Origin: Saprospirales bacterium
GTDB lineage: Bacteria; Bacteroidota; Bacteroidia; Chitinophagales; Saprospiraceae
Direction: 5' to 3'
DNA: 64,000 bases
Assembly (NCBI GenBank): GCA_016703765.1
Contig: JADJBL010000016.1
Span: 30,730-94,729, forward strand
In this document: positions 8,422 through 17,213 of the stretch, in pieces
Numbering within the stretch: the stretch's first letter is position 1
Layout of the letters: each line of letters starts with the position of its first letter
Notes under the pieces: model-generated
Database searches by the model: none
The model's input: the letters and a program-made list of their open reading frames with translations, nothing else
Told to the model about the DNA's origin: nothing
Made by a program: the position numbers and the translations under genes

Positions 8422-8487
8422 AGTTGAATAGTTGAAAAGTTGAATAGATCGCTCTATTCAACTTTTCAACTTTAATCTATTCAACTA
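8416..8487. repeat. Tandem-word hairpin (GTTGAAAAGTTGAATAG family)
   Basis: A 17-bp exact inverted repeat (8431-8447 with 8454-8470, loop ATCGCT), built from repeated AGTTGAA words. It lies between the convergent ends of the secreted-protein gene and maeB and may terminate both transcripts. Confidence 0.75.
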
Positions 8488-10803
8488 TACCAACAGACCT
8501 TCCATTGAAGGCTCTCCCTTCCGTTTAGCCAATTTCTGGGCATCTACGCAAGCCAGAGCCGTGACGTTCATGATCTGGCCCACCTCGCTGCCGATCGGCA
8601 GGATCTGGATAGGTTTGGCCAATCCGACCATGACCGGTCCGATGGTGTGGGCCTTGCCCAATAAGCGCAGCAGGCGCAGGCTGATATTGCCGGCGTCGAG
8701 GGTCGGGAAGACCAGCAGGTTGGGCCGCGACCTCAGTTCGGTGAAGGGGAAGCGCTCTTGCAGCAAGTCCATATCCAGCGCAAAATCGGCCTGAAGGGGT
8801 CCGTCGATCATGAGGTTGGGACGTTGTTGGCGCACCAATTCTACGGCGCGGGCCACTTTTTCGGATTCAGGACTCATCACCGTGCCGAAGGTGGAGAACG
8901 ACAGCATCGCGATCTGCGGGATCAAACCCATTTCCTCCGCCTCATTGGCGCCCAGCAGCGCGATCTGCGCGAGCTGTTCGGCCGTGGGGTTGATATTCAC
9001 GCTGCAATCCATCAGGAAATATAGCTGGTGTTCGTGGAGCAGGATGTACATCCCGGCTACCAGTCCGCCTTTCTTGCGCGGACCGATCACCTTGCGCGCC
9101 GGTTCGAGCACTTCATGGAATCCCATGCTCACGCCCGCGACCATGCCATCGGCATCGCCCTGGCGCACCATCATGGCGCCGAAATACAGGTAGTTGCGAA
9201 GGTCCATCTCCGCGCGCTGGCGGTACACGCCTTTGCGCTGGTTTTGCGCGTAGTAGGCCTCGATATAGGCATTTCGTCCGGGGAAGTTCTTCGGTTCGAT
9301 GATCTCGATTCCCTCGGGCTGGTGGTGCAGTTCTTCAAACAGGTCGAGGATCTCTTGCTTGCTCCTGCCGAGCAGGATAGGCTTGGCGATCCCTTCCCTG
9401 GCGATCTCGCTGGCCGCCCAAATGACTTTCGGGTCGTTGCCTTCCGGAAAGACGATTCGCTTCGGGTCGCGTTTGGCGCGCAGGAATATTTCCCGCATGA
9501 TCTCGCGGGTCCAGTCCGATTTTCCGCGCAGTGTCTCCCGGTATTCCTCCAGATTGACGGGGTTTTTGGCCACGCCGCTCTTCATGGCCGCTTCGGCCAC
9601 CGCGGAAGCCGACCAAACCAGCACCCTTTGGTCGAAAGGCTTGGGAATGATGTAGTTGGGGCCGAAAGCCAGGTTCGGGTCGTCGTAGGCGCGTTTCACG
9701 GATTCGGGCACTTCTTCCTTGGCCAGGTTAGCCAGGGCCATTGCGGCCGCCATTTTCATCTCTTCGTTGATAGCGGTGGCCTCGACGTCGAGGGCGCCGC
9801 GGAAGATGAACGGGAAGCCCAGCACGTTGTTCACCTGGTTGGGATAGTCGCTGCGTCCGGTGGCGACGATAGCGTCGGGACGGGCGTCGCGGGCATCCGG
9901 ATAGCTGATTTCCGGGTCGGGGTTGGCCATGGCGAAGATGATGGGCTTGTCGTTCATGGTGCGCACCATCTCCTTGGTCAGCAGGTCTTTCTGCGAAAGT
10001 CCGCAGAACACGTCGGCGCCCCTTACGGCGTCTGCCAGCGTACGTGTCGGAGTGTCGCGGAAGTATTTGTCCTTGTATTTGTTCTTGCCTTCGTCGCCGC
10101 GGCCTTTCCAGAGCACGCTCTTGCTGTCGGTCATGAGGATGTTGTCGGGGTTGACGCCCAGGCTGACCCAGAAATTGGCGCAGGCAATACCTGCGGCTCC
10201 GGCGCCGCTGAAAACGACTTTCACTTCCCCGAGTTTCTTACCGGCGATCTCGACGGCATTGAGCAGCGCGGCGCCCGAAATAATGGCCGTGCCGTGCTGG
10301 TCGTCGTGAAATACCGGTATTTCCATCATTTCCTTGAGCTTCTCTTCGATGTAGAAGCACTCCGGCGCTTTTATATCCTCCAGGTTGATCCCTCCGAAAG
10401 TGGGTTCGAGCGCTTTCACCGTTTGAATGATCACGTCCGGATCGTGGGTATCCAGTTCGAGGTCGAACACGTCGATATCGGCAAATCTCTTAAACAGCAC
10501 GCCTTTTCCTTCCATCACCGGCTTGCCGGCCAGCGCTCCGATGTCTCCCAAGCCCAGCACGGCAGTACCGTTCGACACGACGGCCACCAGGTTGCCCTTG
10601 GCAGTATAGCGGCGCGCCATGGCGGGGTTCTCAAAGATCTCCAGACAAGGCTGGGCCACCCCCGGGGTATAAGCCAGGGAAAGATCCAGCTGTGAAACGC
10701 AGGGTTTGGACGAAATGACTTCTATCTTCCCTCTGCGGCCTCTTTCGTGGTATTCCAATGCGGCCTTCTTAAGGCCCATCGCTTTAATCTTGTCTTTTTC
10801 CAT
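8485..10803 (-). CDS. maeB: NADP-dependent malic enzyme with C-terminal phosphotransacetylase-like domain
   Basis: Converts malate to pyruvate and CO2 with NADP reduction. At 772 residues it has the MaeB architecture: malic enzyme N-terminal domain with [12 protein letters not shown] and [22 protein letters not shown], an NAD(P)-binding domain ([17 protein letters not shown]) to about residue 420, then a PTA/PTB-like domain from about 430 to the end ([34 protein letters not shown]). The PTA-like part is usually regulatory rather than catalytic in this family. It is transcribed alone, opposite to ung. Confidence 0.96.
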   Translation of the reverse strand: MEKDKIKAMGLKKAALEYHERGRRGKIEVISSKPCVSQLDLSLAYTPGVAQPCLEIFENPAMARRYTAKGNLVAVVSNGTAVLGLGDIGALAGKPVMEGKGVLFKRFADIDVFDLELDTHDPDVIIQTVKALEPTFGGINLEDIKAPECFYIEEKLKEMMEIPVFHDDQHGTAIISGAALLNAVEIAGKKLGEVKVVFSGAGAAGIACANFWVSLGVNPDNILMTDSKSVLWKGRGDEGKNKYKDKYFRDTPTRTLADAVRGADVFCGLSQKDLLTKEMVRTMNDKPIIFAMANPDPEISYPDARDARPDAIVATGRSDYPNQVNNVLGFPFIFRGALDVEATAINEEMKMAAAMALANLAKEEVPESVKRAYDDPNLAFGPNYIIPKPFDQRVLVWSASAVAEAAMKSGVAKNPVNLEEYRETLRGKSDWTREIMREIFLRAKRDPKRIVFPEGNDPKVIWAASEIAREGIAKPILLGRSKQEILDLFEELHHQPEGIEIIEPKNFPGRNAYIEAYYAQNQRKGVYRQRAEMDLRNYLYFGAMMVRQGDADGMVAGVSMGFHEVLEPARKVIGPRKKGGLVAGMYILLHEHQLYFLMDCSVNINPTAEQLAQIALLGANEAEEMGLIPQIAMLSFSTFGTVMSPESEKVARAVELVRQQRPNLMIDGPLQADFALDMDLLQERFPFTELRSRPNLLVFPTLDAGNISLRLLRLLGKAHTIGPVMVGLAKPIQILPIGSEVGQIMNVTALACVDAQKLAKRKGEPSMEGLLV

Positions 10804-10902
10804 TCGGAATCAATTTGGTTCTTGTATTCAGGCTGCTAAATTAGGCTTTCCTCCGTCGGTTAATGTTGATGGAAATCATGGAGGGGGGTGATATTTCTCA
10901 AT

Positions 10903-10999
10903 GAGTGAAGGGTGAAGGGTGAAGAGTGAGAGATTGGAGATGAATTTGTAAATTGCCCTGAACTAAAAATTGAAAAAAAACTAAAAACTAAAAACTTTA
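10903..10999. repeat. Tandem words GTGAAGG and ACTAAAAA in the maeB-ung divergent gap
   Basis: GAGTGAAGGGTGAAGGGTGA-type repeats occupy 10903-10933, and ACTAAAAACTAAAAACT repeats occupy 10962-10996, just before the ung start. There is no long inverted partner here, unlike most other loci of this class. Confidence 0.55.
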
Positions 11000-11671
11000 T
11001 GCTCGAGGTCCGCATAGAAGCCAGCTGGAAGGAGGCTCTGAAAGACGAGTTCGAACAACCGTACTTTCAGGCGATAGCGACTTTTCTGAAAAACGAAAAG
11101 GCGGCGGGCAAGGTGATCTTCCCTCCCGGGCCGCAAATATTCAACGCTTTTGACAGCACGAAATTTCATTCCGTGAAAGTGGTGGTATTGGGGCAAGACC
11201 CCTACCACAATCCGGGGGAAGCGATGGGGCTCTGTTTTTCTGTTCCGAAAGGGGTTCGAATCCCTCCTTCCCTGTTAAATATCTATAAGGAATTGGCGGC
11301 GGATGTGGGGACGACTATACCCGACCACGGCGACCTGAGCAAGTGGGCGAGCCAGGGGGTCTTCCTCTTAAACGCGATGCTGACGGTGGAGAAAAACCAG
11401 GCGGCCTCCCATCAGAAAATAGGTTGGCAGAATTTCACAGATGCGGTCATCCGCACCTTGTCGGAAAAAAGAGAGCATCTCGTCTTTTTGCTTTGGGGCA
11501 ATTTCGCCAAAAAGAAAAGCGAGCTGATCGACCCAAATAAGCACCTCATCCTGGAGGCGGCCCACCCCTCCCCCTCTGGCAGGAGGGGCTTTCTTCGGCT
11601 GCCGCCATTTCTCCAAAACCAATGATTACTTAGTCGCCCACGGCCAAGGGCCGATAGACTGGCAGATTTAA
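10999..11671 (+). pseudogene. ung: Uracil-DNA glycosylase, frameshifted at a C5 run
   Basis: Removes uracil from DNA as the first step of base excision repair. The catalytic motif [19 protein letters not shown] and the [11 protein letters not shown] block are intact. As read, the frame ends at 11625 with an odd tail. Removing one C from the run at 11570-11574 restores [20 protein letters not shown] and an expected end at 11671 (IDWQI), 223 residues in all, the normal length for the family. The likely cause is a one-base sequence error, but a true knockout cannot be excluded. Confidence 0.85.
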
Positions 11672-11675
11672 ATAC

Positions 11676-14195
11676 TCACTCCCCTATCAAATACGCATAC
11701 ACGTCGCTGTCGAGTGCCGTGACCAACAGCAGGCCCTCCTGGATGCGGGCGATGGAAAAAGCGGAGGTCCCCGCGAGCGGGAAGCCGGGGTATAGGCTGC
11801 CGTCGGAGGTCCAGAGGAACAATTGCCGTTTTTCTCCGTCCACGCTGCCGATAAAAGATTTATCCTCTCCCTGCACCGTGCCGGTCACCAATTCATCCTG
11901 GGGGTTTTCGAGCAGGAATTTCTTCCACAATTTGAATTTTTCGCCCTCGTAATAATACACCGCCACCTCCTTGCCGCTCATCACCACGTAGTCCTTCCGC
12001 TCGTCGCCGGTCACGTCGGCAAAACTGAAACTCACCCATTCGTTGGCCCCTACCGGAGTATTCATGGTGAAACCGCCCCCATCTCCGTTGACGATCTGCA
12101 CCTTCCCCAGGCCGTCGCCGACGGCGATGCGGGCCGAATTGGGCAGCACCTGCACGCCGGGCGCAGAAATGCCCTGGGTGCCGACCGGCACCGGGGGGAA
12201 ACGATAGCTGCCGTCGCGCTGGAACACATGCAACAGTCCCTCCTGGGAAACGCAAGCCAGGTAATCCTTTTTATCGAATTGAAAATGCTGGACCGGATGC
12301 ACCACCCTACCCACCTCGGGCCCGGGATTCCAACCTTCCAAGGGACGGCCGTGCCGGTCGAAGCCGTACAAGCGGCCGTTTTCACAGGCCAGAAAGATCC
12401 CGTAATCGCCCAAGCCGCTGAAATCCGTCAGCAGCAGGCCATTGGTGGCGAGCGACTGGAGGCGAAGCGGGAAAGAGCTCACCACCTGCCCGCGCCCGTC
12501 GAGCAGAAAGATGGCGTCCTGGGTATTGAACAGCAGCTCCGTGGGGGCCTCGCTGTAGTAGGCCAAGGGGAAAATCGACGACAAGACCCTGCTTCCAAGC
12601 GGTTTTTTCCACAACACCTCCCCTCCGGAGGCGATGCGGTAGAGTTCGTTTTTGCCGTCCTGCACCACCCAAAAGCGCTCATTCCCCTGCAAAACCGATT
12701 GAGGGGCCGTGATCGCAGGGGCGTCGAGATTGGCCTTCCAGGCGATGGAAATGGACGAAAAGACCTCCCTGTCGCGTTTGACGGCCTCCAGCTTCAGGCG
12801 TTTTCCACCCGGCAGGAGGCAGAACTGTAGCTGCCCTTTTTCGAGAAATGGGAGCACCTGTTCGGGCTGAAAGGACTTGGCAAATACCCGTCCGAGGCGG
12901 TCGGCCTGCACATAGCCCCAGGCGGAGGCTTTTTGGGGCAGGTGGCTGCGCGCTTCGAGAAAATGCTCCGCGCGGGCCAGCGTCTGGCCTGCGAGGTATT
13001 GGTCGAGCCAAACCTCCAGGCCGGGTTTGGAGTCGGTGAGGATCAGGTAATTTTCCACCTGCACCAGTACGGGGTTTTGGATCGGCATCGGCTCATCCGA
13101 CCAGGGCAGGGGCAGCAAAGGCTCCGCCAGGAGCTGCCGGATCTCAAAGTTCTGGTAGGGATGACCGGGCAATTCTCCCTGTTCGGATGCCCACTCAGCC
13201 AGCCATTGGTCGAGTGCTTCCTGGGAGCGGATTTTTCCCACCCAGAAAAGGGGCGAGCGCTCTCCTCCCCCGTAATTGGGCAAAAGCCCTGCGGCCCATT
13301 CGCCGGTCCACCAGGGTTTCAGGAACTGGCGGGAGGGCCCCTCCGTCCACCAGGAGTTGTCGAGGGCGGGGGTCCAGAGGAAGGCCAGGAGTTGTTCCGG
13401 CATGATGGCAAACAGGCTGTCGGGAGAGGCGGGAGTAGCCTGGGCGATCCGGTGCAGCCAGGACGAATCCTTTTCCATGGTCCAATGCCCGGAGGCTTCC
13501 CATCCCGCCGAGTCGGGCCGAAGGCTGAGGTCTGCCCAGCCGGTCCAGTCGCGAAAGAGGTCCCAGACGGGGCGCCCGTTTTCCGACAGCACCGTGGTCC
13601 ATTGCACCGGAACCTGGCTGGGTTGGAGGGCATAGGGGCCGGTTTTCCGGGAAACGGGTATGCGGTCGAGGGAAAAGCTCGTCAGCTGCCGGAGGGCGTC
13701 TTCGACCAGAAAGGGGAATGGCGCGGCGAGCAGGAGGTTTCGAAAGCGGGCTACGGCAAAGGTTTTTTTGTCCTTGGTCTGGCCGTTGTAGATCCACACA
13801 TTTTTAAAGCGAGCTTTGACGTGGGGGTTTTGGTCGAGCCAGGCCTGGAGTTTTTCCTCGGCCTGGTCGAGCTCCCAAATTCCCAGCCAGCCCATTTCGG
13901 ATTTGCCCATAGGCTGGAGCACGGCCAGGGCGCGGGGCGTATAGGTCGAATCGCCGAAGGTGGACTCGATCTGGCGAAGGAGTTCCCAATGGCTCGACAG
14001 CTCCCAGGCATCCCAGGGCGAGGGGGTTTCGCGGAAAGAAGAGGGCGCCATGAGGTAGGCCGAATACTTTGGAACTGCCCGAAAAGAGCTTACCTTTACG
14101 AGGGGCAGGGGGTAAAATTGATGGGCTCCCCACAGTAGCAAACCTAACAAGGCGATGGCCAGGAAAATTCGCAGGAGGAGTTTCCGGATTCTCAT
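11676..14195 (-). CDS. Large membrane-anchored protein with DUF3352-like part and C-terminal beta-propeller
   Basis: An 839-residue protein of unknown function. An N-terminal membrane anchor (residues about 5-22) is followed by a domain resembling DUF3352 proteins (repeated LDQWLAEWASEQGELPGHPYQ-like segments). From about residue 510 there are propeller-like blades, each resembling ELYRIASGGEVLWKKPLG or VHVFQRDGSYRFPPVPVG, which suggests a PQQ- or WD-like fold outside the membrane. The ATG at 14195 is chosen over one seven codons upstream because it starts MRIRKLLLRIF directly before the anchor. It is divergent from the DUF423 gene. Confidence 0.7.
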   Translation of the reverse strand: MRIRKLLLRIFLAIALLGLLLWGAHQFYPLPLVKVSSFRAVPKYSAYLMAPSSFRETPSPWDAWELSSHWELLRQIESTFGDSTYTPRALAVLQPMGKSEMGWLGIWELDQAEEKLQAWLDQNPHVKARFKNVWIYNGQTKDKKTFAVARFRNLLLAAPFPFLVEDALRQLTSFSLDRIPVSRKTGPYALQPSQVPVQWTTVLSENGRPVWDLFRDWTGWADLSLRPDSAGWEASGHWTMEKDSSWLHRIAQATPASPDSLFAIMPEQLLAFLWTPALDNSWWTEGPSRQFLKPWWTGEWAAGLLPNYGGGERSPLFWVGKIRSQEALDQWLAEWASEQGELPGHPYQNFEIRQLLAEPLLPLPWSDEPMPIQNPVLVQVENYLILTDSKPGLEVWLDQYLAGQTLARAEHFLEARSHLPQKASAWGYVQADRLGRVFAKSFQPEQVLPFLEKGQLQFCLLPGGKRLKLEAVKRDREVFSSISIAWKANLDAPAITAPQSVLQGNERFWVVQDGKNELYRIASGGEVLWKKPLGSRVLSSIFPLAYYSEAPTELLFNTQDAIFLLDGRGQVVSSFPLRLQSLATNGLLLTDFSGLGDYGIFLACENGRLYGFDRHGRPLEGWNPGPEVGRVVHPVQHFQFDKKDYLACVSQEGLLHVFQRDGSYRFPPVPVGTQGISAPGVQVLPNSARIAVGDGLGKVQIVNGDGGGFTMNTPVGANEWVSFSFADVTGDERKDYVVMSGKEVAVYYYEGEKFKLWKKFLLENPQDELVTGTVQGEDKSFIGSVDGEKRQLFLWTSDGSLYPGFPLAGTSAFSIARIQEGLLLVTALDSDVYAYLIGE

Positions 14196-14246
14196 AAAAT
14201 ATGCATTTGAAAGCATCGAAGATATAAACCCAAACTAAAGAACGCT

Positions 14247-14642
14247 ATGTATAAACCATTTTTTATCTGGGCTTCTTTTTTCGCCCTGACCGCCGTGGCG
14301 CTCGGCGCCCTGGGCGCCCATGCGCTCAAGGAGGTGTTGAGCCCGGAAGCACTGGCTTCCTTTGAAACGGGCGTGCGTTATCAATTTTACCACGCGCTGG
14401 CCCTCTTCATCGCCAGTTTTGCCTTTGCCTGGCGTCCCGAGCCGCTTTTTCGATGGGCCGGGCGTTTGTTCATCGCGGGTATTTTCTGCTTTTCGCTCTC
14501 CATCTACCTGCTTTCCGGCAGGGAATTCCTCGGGATCGGCCATTGGACCTGGCTGGGGCCTGTAACGCCCCTGGGAGGATTGTTATTTCTCATGGGCTGG
14601 TGGTTGCTGGCTTGGGGAGGCTGGAGAAACGGCGAAAAATAA
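14247..14642 (+). CDS. DUF423 family small membrane protein
   Basis: A 131-residue inner-membrane protein with four predicted spans. The family signature is visible: ALGALGAHALKEVLSPEALASFETGVRYQFYHALALF near the start, GRLFIAGIFCFSLSIYLL in the middle and LGPVTPLGGLLFLMGWWLLAW at the end. The function of DUF423 (YgdD-like) proteins is not known. It has its own position between two divergent neighbours. Confidence 0.92.
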   Translation: MYKPFFIWASFFALTAVALGALGAHALKEVLSPEALASFETGVRYQFYHALALFIASFAFAWRPEPLFRWAGRLFIAGIFCFSLSIYLLSGREFLGIGHWTWLGPVTPLGGLLFLMGWWLLAWGGWRNGEK

Positions 14643-14689
14643 AGAAAAACACGTTGGTAAATATTTAGTGTAGGCTCCGCCTGATTTGT

Positions 14690-14697
14690 TAGTTTTG
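14690..14697 (+). promoter_or_regulatory. Bacteroidota-type -7 box (TAGTTTTG)
   Basis: An exact TAnnTTTG match lies 65 bases upstream of the ATG at 14762. No convincing -33 TTTG is seen at the expected distance. Confidence 0.4.
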
Positions 14698-14761
14698 CTC
14701 TATATTAGCCCTCATTGAACCTGTTTATTGAAGAAAAATTTTTCACTCAAACCTCATTATT

Positions 14762-15148
14762 ATGAAAAACCTTAACATTCTGAGTCTCTTGGTGATCGTT
14801 TCGCTCCTTTTTGCCGTTCAGCCTGCTTCCGCAGTCGTTAGCGTGCAAAACAGCAAGGAGACTACCTCCATTAGCAAGAAGGACCTGAAGAAGCAGGAGC
14901 GCATGGAGAAACTGATGGACAAGATCCAGAAGAAAATGGACAAAATGGAGTCCAAAGGGATCGACAAAAACGACCCCGTAGGCAAGTGGCTCTGGTTTGC
15001 TATCCTGGCGTGGATTCTGGCCATCGTTCTGTACATCCTGGCCGCCTTTACGTTCGGCGCATTCTGGTACATCGCCTACCTGGCGAGCTTGGCCGGTACG
15101 ATCTTCTTCGTCATCTGGTTGCTGAAAGTGCTGGAAGTGATCGACTAA
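14762..15148 (+). CDS. Small exported membrane protein with charged coiled-coil segment
   Basis: A 128-residue protein, function unknown. A signal peptide (MKNLNILSLLVIVSLLFAVQPASA) is followed by a Lys/Met-rich helical segment (KKDLKKQERMEKLMDKIQKK) and two membrane spans joined by a very short turn (residues about 77-122). Similar small proteins with a lysine-rich helix and paired spans are common in Bacteroidota, some of them annotated YqaE-like, but I cannot assign this one. A strong terminator follows directly. Confidence 0.75.
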   Translation: MKNLNILSLLVIVSLLFAVQPASAVVSVQNSKETTSISKKDLKKQERMEKLMDKIQKKMDKMESKGIDKNDPVGKWLWFAILAWILAIVLYILAAFTFGAFWYIAYLASLAGTIFFVIWLLKVLEVID

Positions 15149-15163
15149 GATCTTCCTTCCTTA

Positions 15164-15203
15164 AATAAAAAAGCCCCCCGGCTGGTCCGGGGGCTTTTTT
15201 TAT
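15164..15203. terminator. Bidirectional intrinsic terminator
   Basis: A GC stem (GCCCCCCGG / CCGGGGGC, loop CTGGT) is flanked by A6 on the left and T7 on the right. It serves the plus-strand gene ending at 15148 and the respiratory cluster ending at 15200 on the minus strand. Confidence 0.9.
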
Positions 15204-15442
15204 TCGCTGTCGTGCTCTTTCCTCCGGTTTCGGTACCACATGTACCCGAAGAAGCCGACCAGCAGATAAGGGGTGGCGAGCATATACAATATCCCAGCGT
15301 TCAAACCCTTTCCCGCCGATCCGCCGTCCTTCAGGTTCGATTCGGCCGACATCCGGCACATCGGGCACTGCGCCTCCAGGGGGGCGGAGAAAGAGAACGC
15401 CAGGGCGAGGAGGAGCGCAAAACGGAGGATACGGGATTTCAT
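15200..15442 (-). CDS. Small exported CxxC protein at the end of the oxidase operon
   Basis: An 80-residue protein with a signal peptide (cleaved after PLEAQ), a CPMC motif at residues 26-29, a span around residues 50-67 (LNAGILYMLATPYLLVGFFGYMWY) and a charged tail. It is the last gene of the cytochrome oxidase cluster, 16 bases after the DUF420 gene. The position and the CxxC pair suggest a role in oxidase assembly, such as redox or copper handling; this is an inference from context only. Confidence 0.75.
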   Translation of the reverse strand: MKSRILRFALLLALAFSFSAPLEAQCPMCRMSAESNLKDGGSAGKGLNAGILYMLATPYLLVGFFGYMWYRNRRKEHDSE

Positions 15443-15458
15443 AGCGTCGAAATTTTGG

Positions 15459-16034
15459 TTAAAAATACGGCTTAAGCATCAAATAACAAACCGGCCCCGA
15501 AACGGCCACGTAGAGCCACACCCAGATCACCCAGCGGGCCATGCGGCGGTGCCGGGCCACCTGATCGGTGTAGCCCCGCACGAAGGTGAACAGGATGAAG
15601 GGAAATATAACCGCTGCCAACACGATATGGCTGAGCAATAGCAGGAGATACACCGTCCGCAGGCTTCCCACGGCCGCCACTTCTTCCGGACCGACCATGC
15701 CGTCGTGGTTGGCGTCGCCGAAGAGGACGGGGGCGGAGGTAATGTGGTAGGTCACATAAGACAGGAGAAAAACCACCGACAGCGCAATAGCCACGTAGAT
15801 GGTCTTTCGGTGGCGCTCCACCTGCTTTTTTCTGATGAAATAATAGGCCGTGAGGATCGCCACCGCAGTGAGGGCATTGACCGTGGCGTGAAAGGGCGGC
15901 AGGAAATCGAGGCTTACGCCCTCGGGCAGGGGCAGGTGGATTTTTCGCATCGCGGCCACCAAGGCCAGCACCAGGCCACTGATAATCCAGGCGGCGGTAT
16001 TGAGCTTTTTGGCAAGTCGGAGATTGGGTTCCAT
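15459..16034 (-). CDS. DUF420 family membrane protein with an EF-hand loop
   Basis: A 191-residue integral membrane protein of the DUF420 (YozB/CtaM-like) family, found in haem-copper oxidase operons and thought to help oxidase assembly. Conserved histidines are in FLPPFHATVNALTA, YVTYHITSAP, LLLSHIVLA and VARHRRMARW. Between the spans at about residues 81-96 and 126-150 it has a loop with a canonical EF-hand, D107-A-N-H-D-G-M-V-G-P-E-E118, not expected in this family. It follows the SCO-like gene after six bases. Confidence 0.88.
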   Translation of the reverse strand: MEPNLRLAKKLNTAAWIISGLVLALVAAMRKIHLPLPEGVSLDFLPPFHATVNALTAVAILTAYYFIRKKQVERHRKTIYVAIALSVVFLLSYVTYHITSAPVLFGDANHDGMVGPEEVAAVGSLRTVYLLLLLSHIVLAAVIFPFILFTFVRGYTDQVARHRRMARWVIWVWLYVAVSGPVCYLMLKPYF

Positions 16035-16040
16035 ACGCTA

Positions 16041-16667
16041 TTACTTTTCGCGGTCCCTGCGGAATTCGATATCCGGGTCCGGACTCTTGGGCATGAGGAT
16101 GGTGAGGTGTTCGATCATGCGGCCCATCTGCTTGTTGTCGAGGATATCGTATGTTCTGCGCACGACGGCCCCCGTGTCGATGATGGCGATGTGCCTGGTA
16201 TCGGGGAGATAGAAGCCGGCGCTCAGGCCGCCCCATTCCTCCCTTGCTCCTCGCAGCAATTCCCATTGAAGGGTATCGCTCAGGCCCTGTTCGAGCGCAA
16301 AAGCCTGCAAATCCGGGATCTGGGAGGTATCGGCAAAGAGGAGGAAACAAATATCGTCGCGGTGATCGAACTGGGTCTGGATTTCGAGCAGCCGGCTGGT
16401 CCAGGTGCGCTTTTGCTCTGCATCATCGGGCAGAAAACCGGCGACGGTCACCCGGTTGTGCAGGTGAGAACTGGAAAACGTCTTCCCGTATTGGTCCGCC
16501 CGCTCGAAAGTGCCTACCGGGCCGATTGCCTCCAATTCTTTGAGGGATTCTTTCCGGTGCTGATAGCCCTTATAGAGGTAGAACCAGGTGCCCGCAGGCA
16601 GGATCACCAACAGGAACAGCATCCCGGCGATCTGGGTTGGGCCCATTCTTTTGGTCGTATTTTCCAT
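16041..16667 (-). CDS. SCO1/SenC-like thioredoxin-fold protein lacking the copper-binding CxxxC
   Basis: A 208-residue membrane-anchored protein (span at about residues 11-31) whose periplasmic part follows the SCO layout: a strand-loop at about residue 70 where CxxxC should sit, TSRLLEIQTQFDHRDDICFLLFADT in the middle, and a late GFYLPDTRHIAIIDTGAVVRRTYDI block. The copper cysteines are absent (HLHNRVTVAGFLPDDAEQKR at that place) and the usual late copper-ligand His is not evident. It sits between subunit IV and DUF420 genes, so an oxidase-assembly role without direct copper transfer is likely. Confidence 0.75.
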   Translation of the reverse strand: MENTTKRMGPTQIAGMLFLLVILPAGTWFYLYKGYQHRKESLKELEAIGPVGTFERADQYGKTFSSSHLHNRVTVAGFLPDDAEQKRTWTSRLLEIQTQFDHRDDICFLLFADTSQIPDLQAFALEQGLSDTLQWELLRGAREEWGGLSAGFYLPDTRHIAIIDTGAVVRRTYDILDNKQMGRMIEHLTILMPKSPDPDIEFRRDREK

Positions 16668-16682
16668 AGCGCAAGGTTACGC

Positions 16683-16719
16683 AAAAAAAAAGCCCCCCGG
16701 CGCGCCGGGGGGCTTTTTT
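16683..16719. terminator. Perfect palindromic terminator inside the oxidase cluster
   Basis: A6-GCCCCCCGG-CGCG-CCGGGGGGC-T6 is symmetric and works in both directions. On the minus strand it would partly end transcription after subunit IV, so the SCO-like, DUF420 and CxxC genes may be expressed at a lower level or from a separate promoter. Confidence 0.85.
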
Positions 16720-16725
16720 ACAATA

Positions 16726-17142
16726 TTATTGAAATTGGTAGGTTCGTTCATCGAGCATCCCCGTATCGCCGGCCTTTTGGACCTCCTCTACGGGCTCCAT
16801 GTTCCTCTGCCGGACTACTTCCCGGCGATGGCCCCAGGAAGCGCCTTCCTGGAAAAAGGCGATGATAGCCCATACCAGCAGGAGGGTGGGCAGCAATACG
16901 CTCATCGCCAGGCCCTTCACCTCGTAGCGCATGTGCATGAATTCGTACACGATGAAGTAGGCCTTGTACAGGCTCAACGCGATCATGACGGGGTAAAAGA
17001 TCAGCTTATGAACGTAGAACCCGGGTATGATGTGGCCGTTGCCAAAAAGCGCGACAAATACTTCCGCAAGGGTCACCACCCCGAGGATGATCAATCCCTT
17101 GAAAACGACTTTTTTGGCGGTAGCGTAATCTAAATGTCCCAT
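16726..17142 (-). CDS. Cytochrome c oxidase subunit IV family protein
   Basis: A 138-residue small subunit of the caa3-type oxidase, with three predicted spans (residues about 13-33, 42-66 and 76-97). The conserved block is VHKLIFYPVMIALSLYKAYFIVYEFMHMRYE, typical of bacterial subunit IV proteins in Bacteroidota. The start at 17142 (MGHLDYATAKK) is chosen since upstream codons lie in a tandem repeat. It comes 61 bases after the larger subunit III gene. Confidence 0.88.
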   Translation of the reverse strand: MGHLDYATAKKVVFKGLIILGVVTLAEVFVALFGNGHIIPGFYVHKLIFYPVMIALSLYKAYFIVYEFMHMRYEVKGLAMSVLLPTLLLVWAIIAFFQEGASWGHRREVVRQRNMEPVEEVQKAGDTGMLDERTYQFQ

Positions 17143-17153
17143 TTTTATAGTGA

Positions 17154-17213
17154 TTGAGTGATTGGGTGATTGAGTGATTGGGTGATTTTGGGTGAGTGAG
17201 TGATTAAAGGAGA
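17154..17213. repeat. Tandem words GTGATTGA / GTGATTGG
   Basis: About seven copies of an 8-base word lie in the gap between the subunit IV and subunit III genes, within one transcription unit. No inverted partner is present. Confidence 0.65.

Noticed and set aside
9028..10695. 555-codon plus-strand open frame
   Set aside because: It is the antisense shadow of maeB; the minus-strand product has full family motifs and the plus frame has none.
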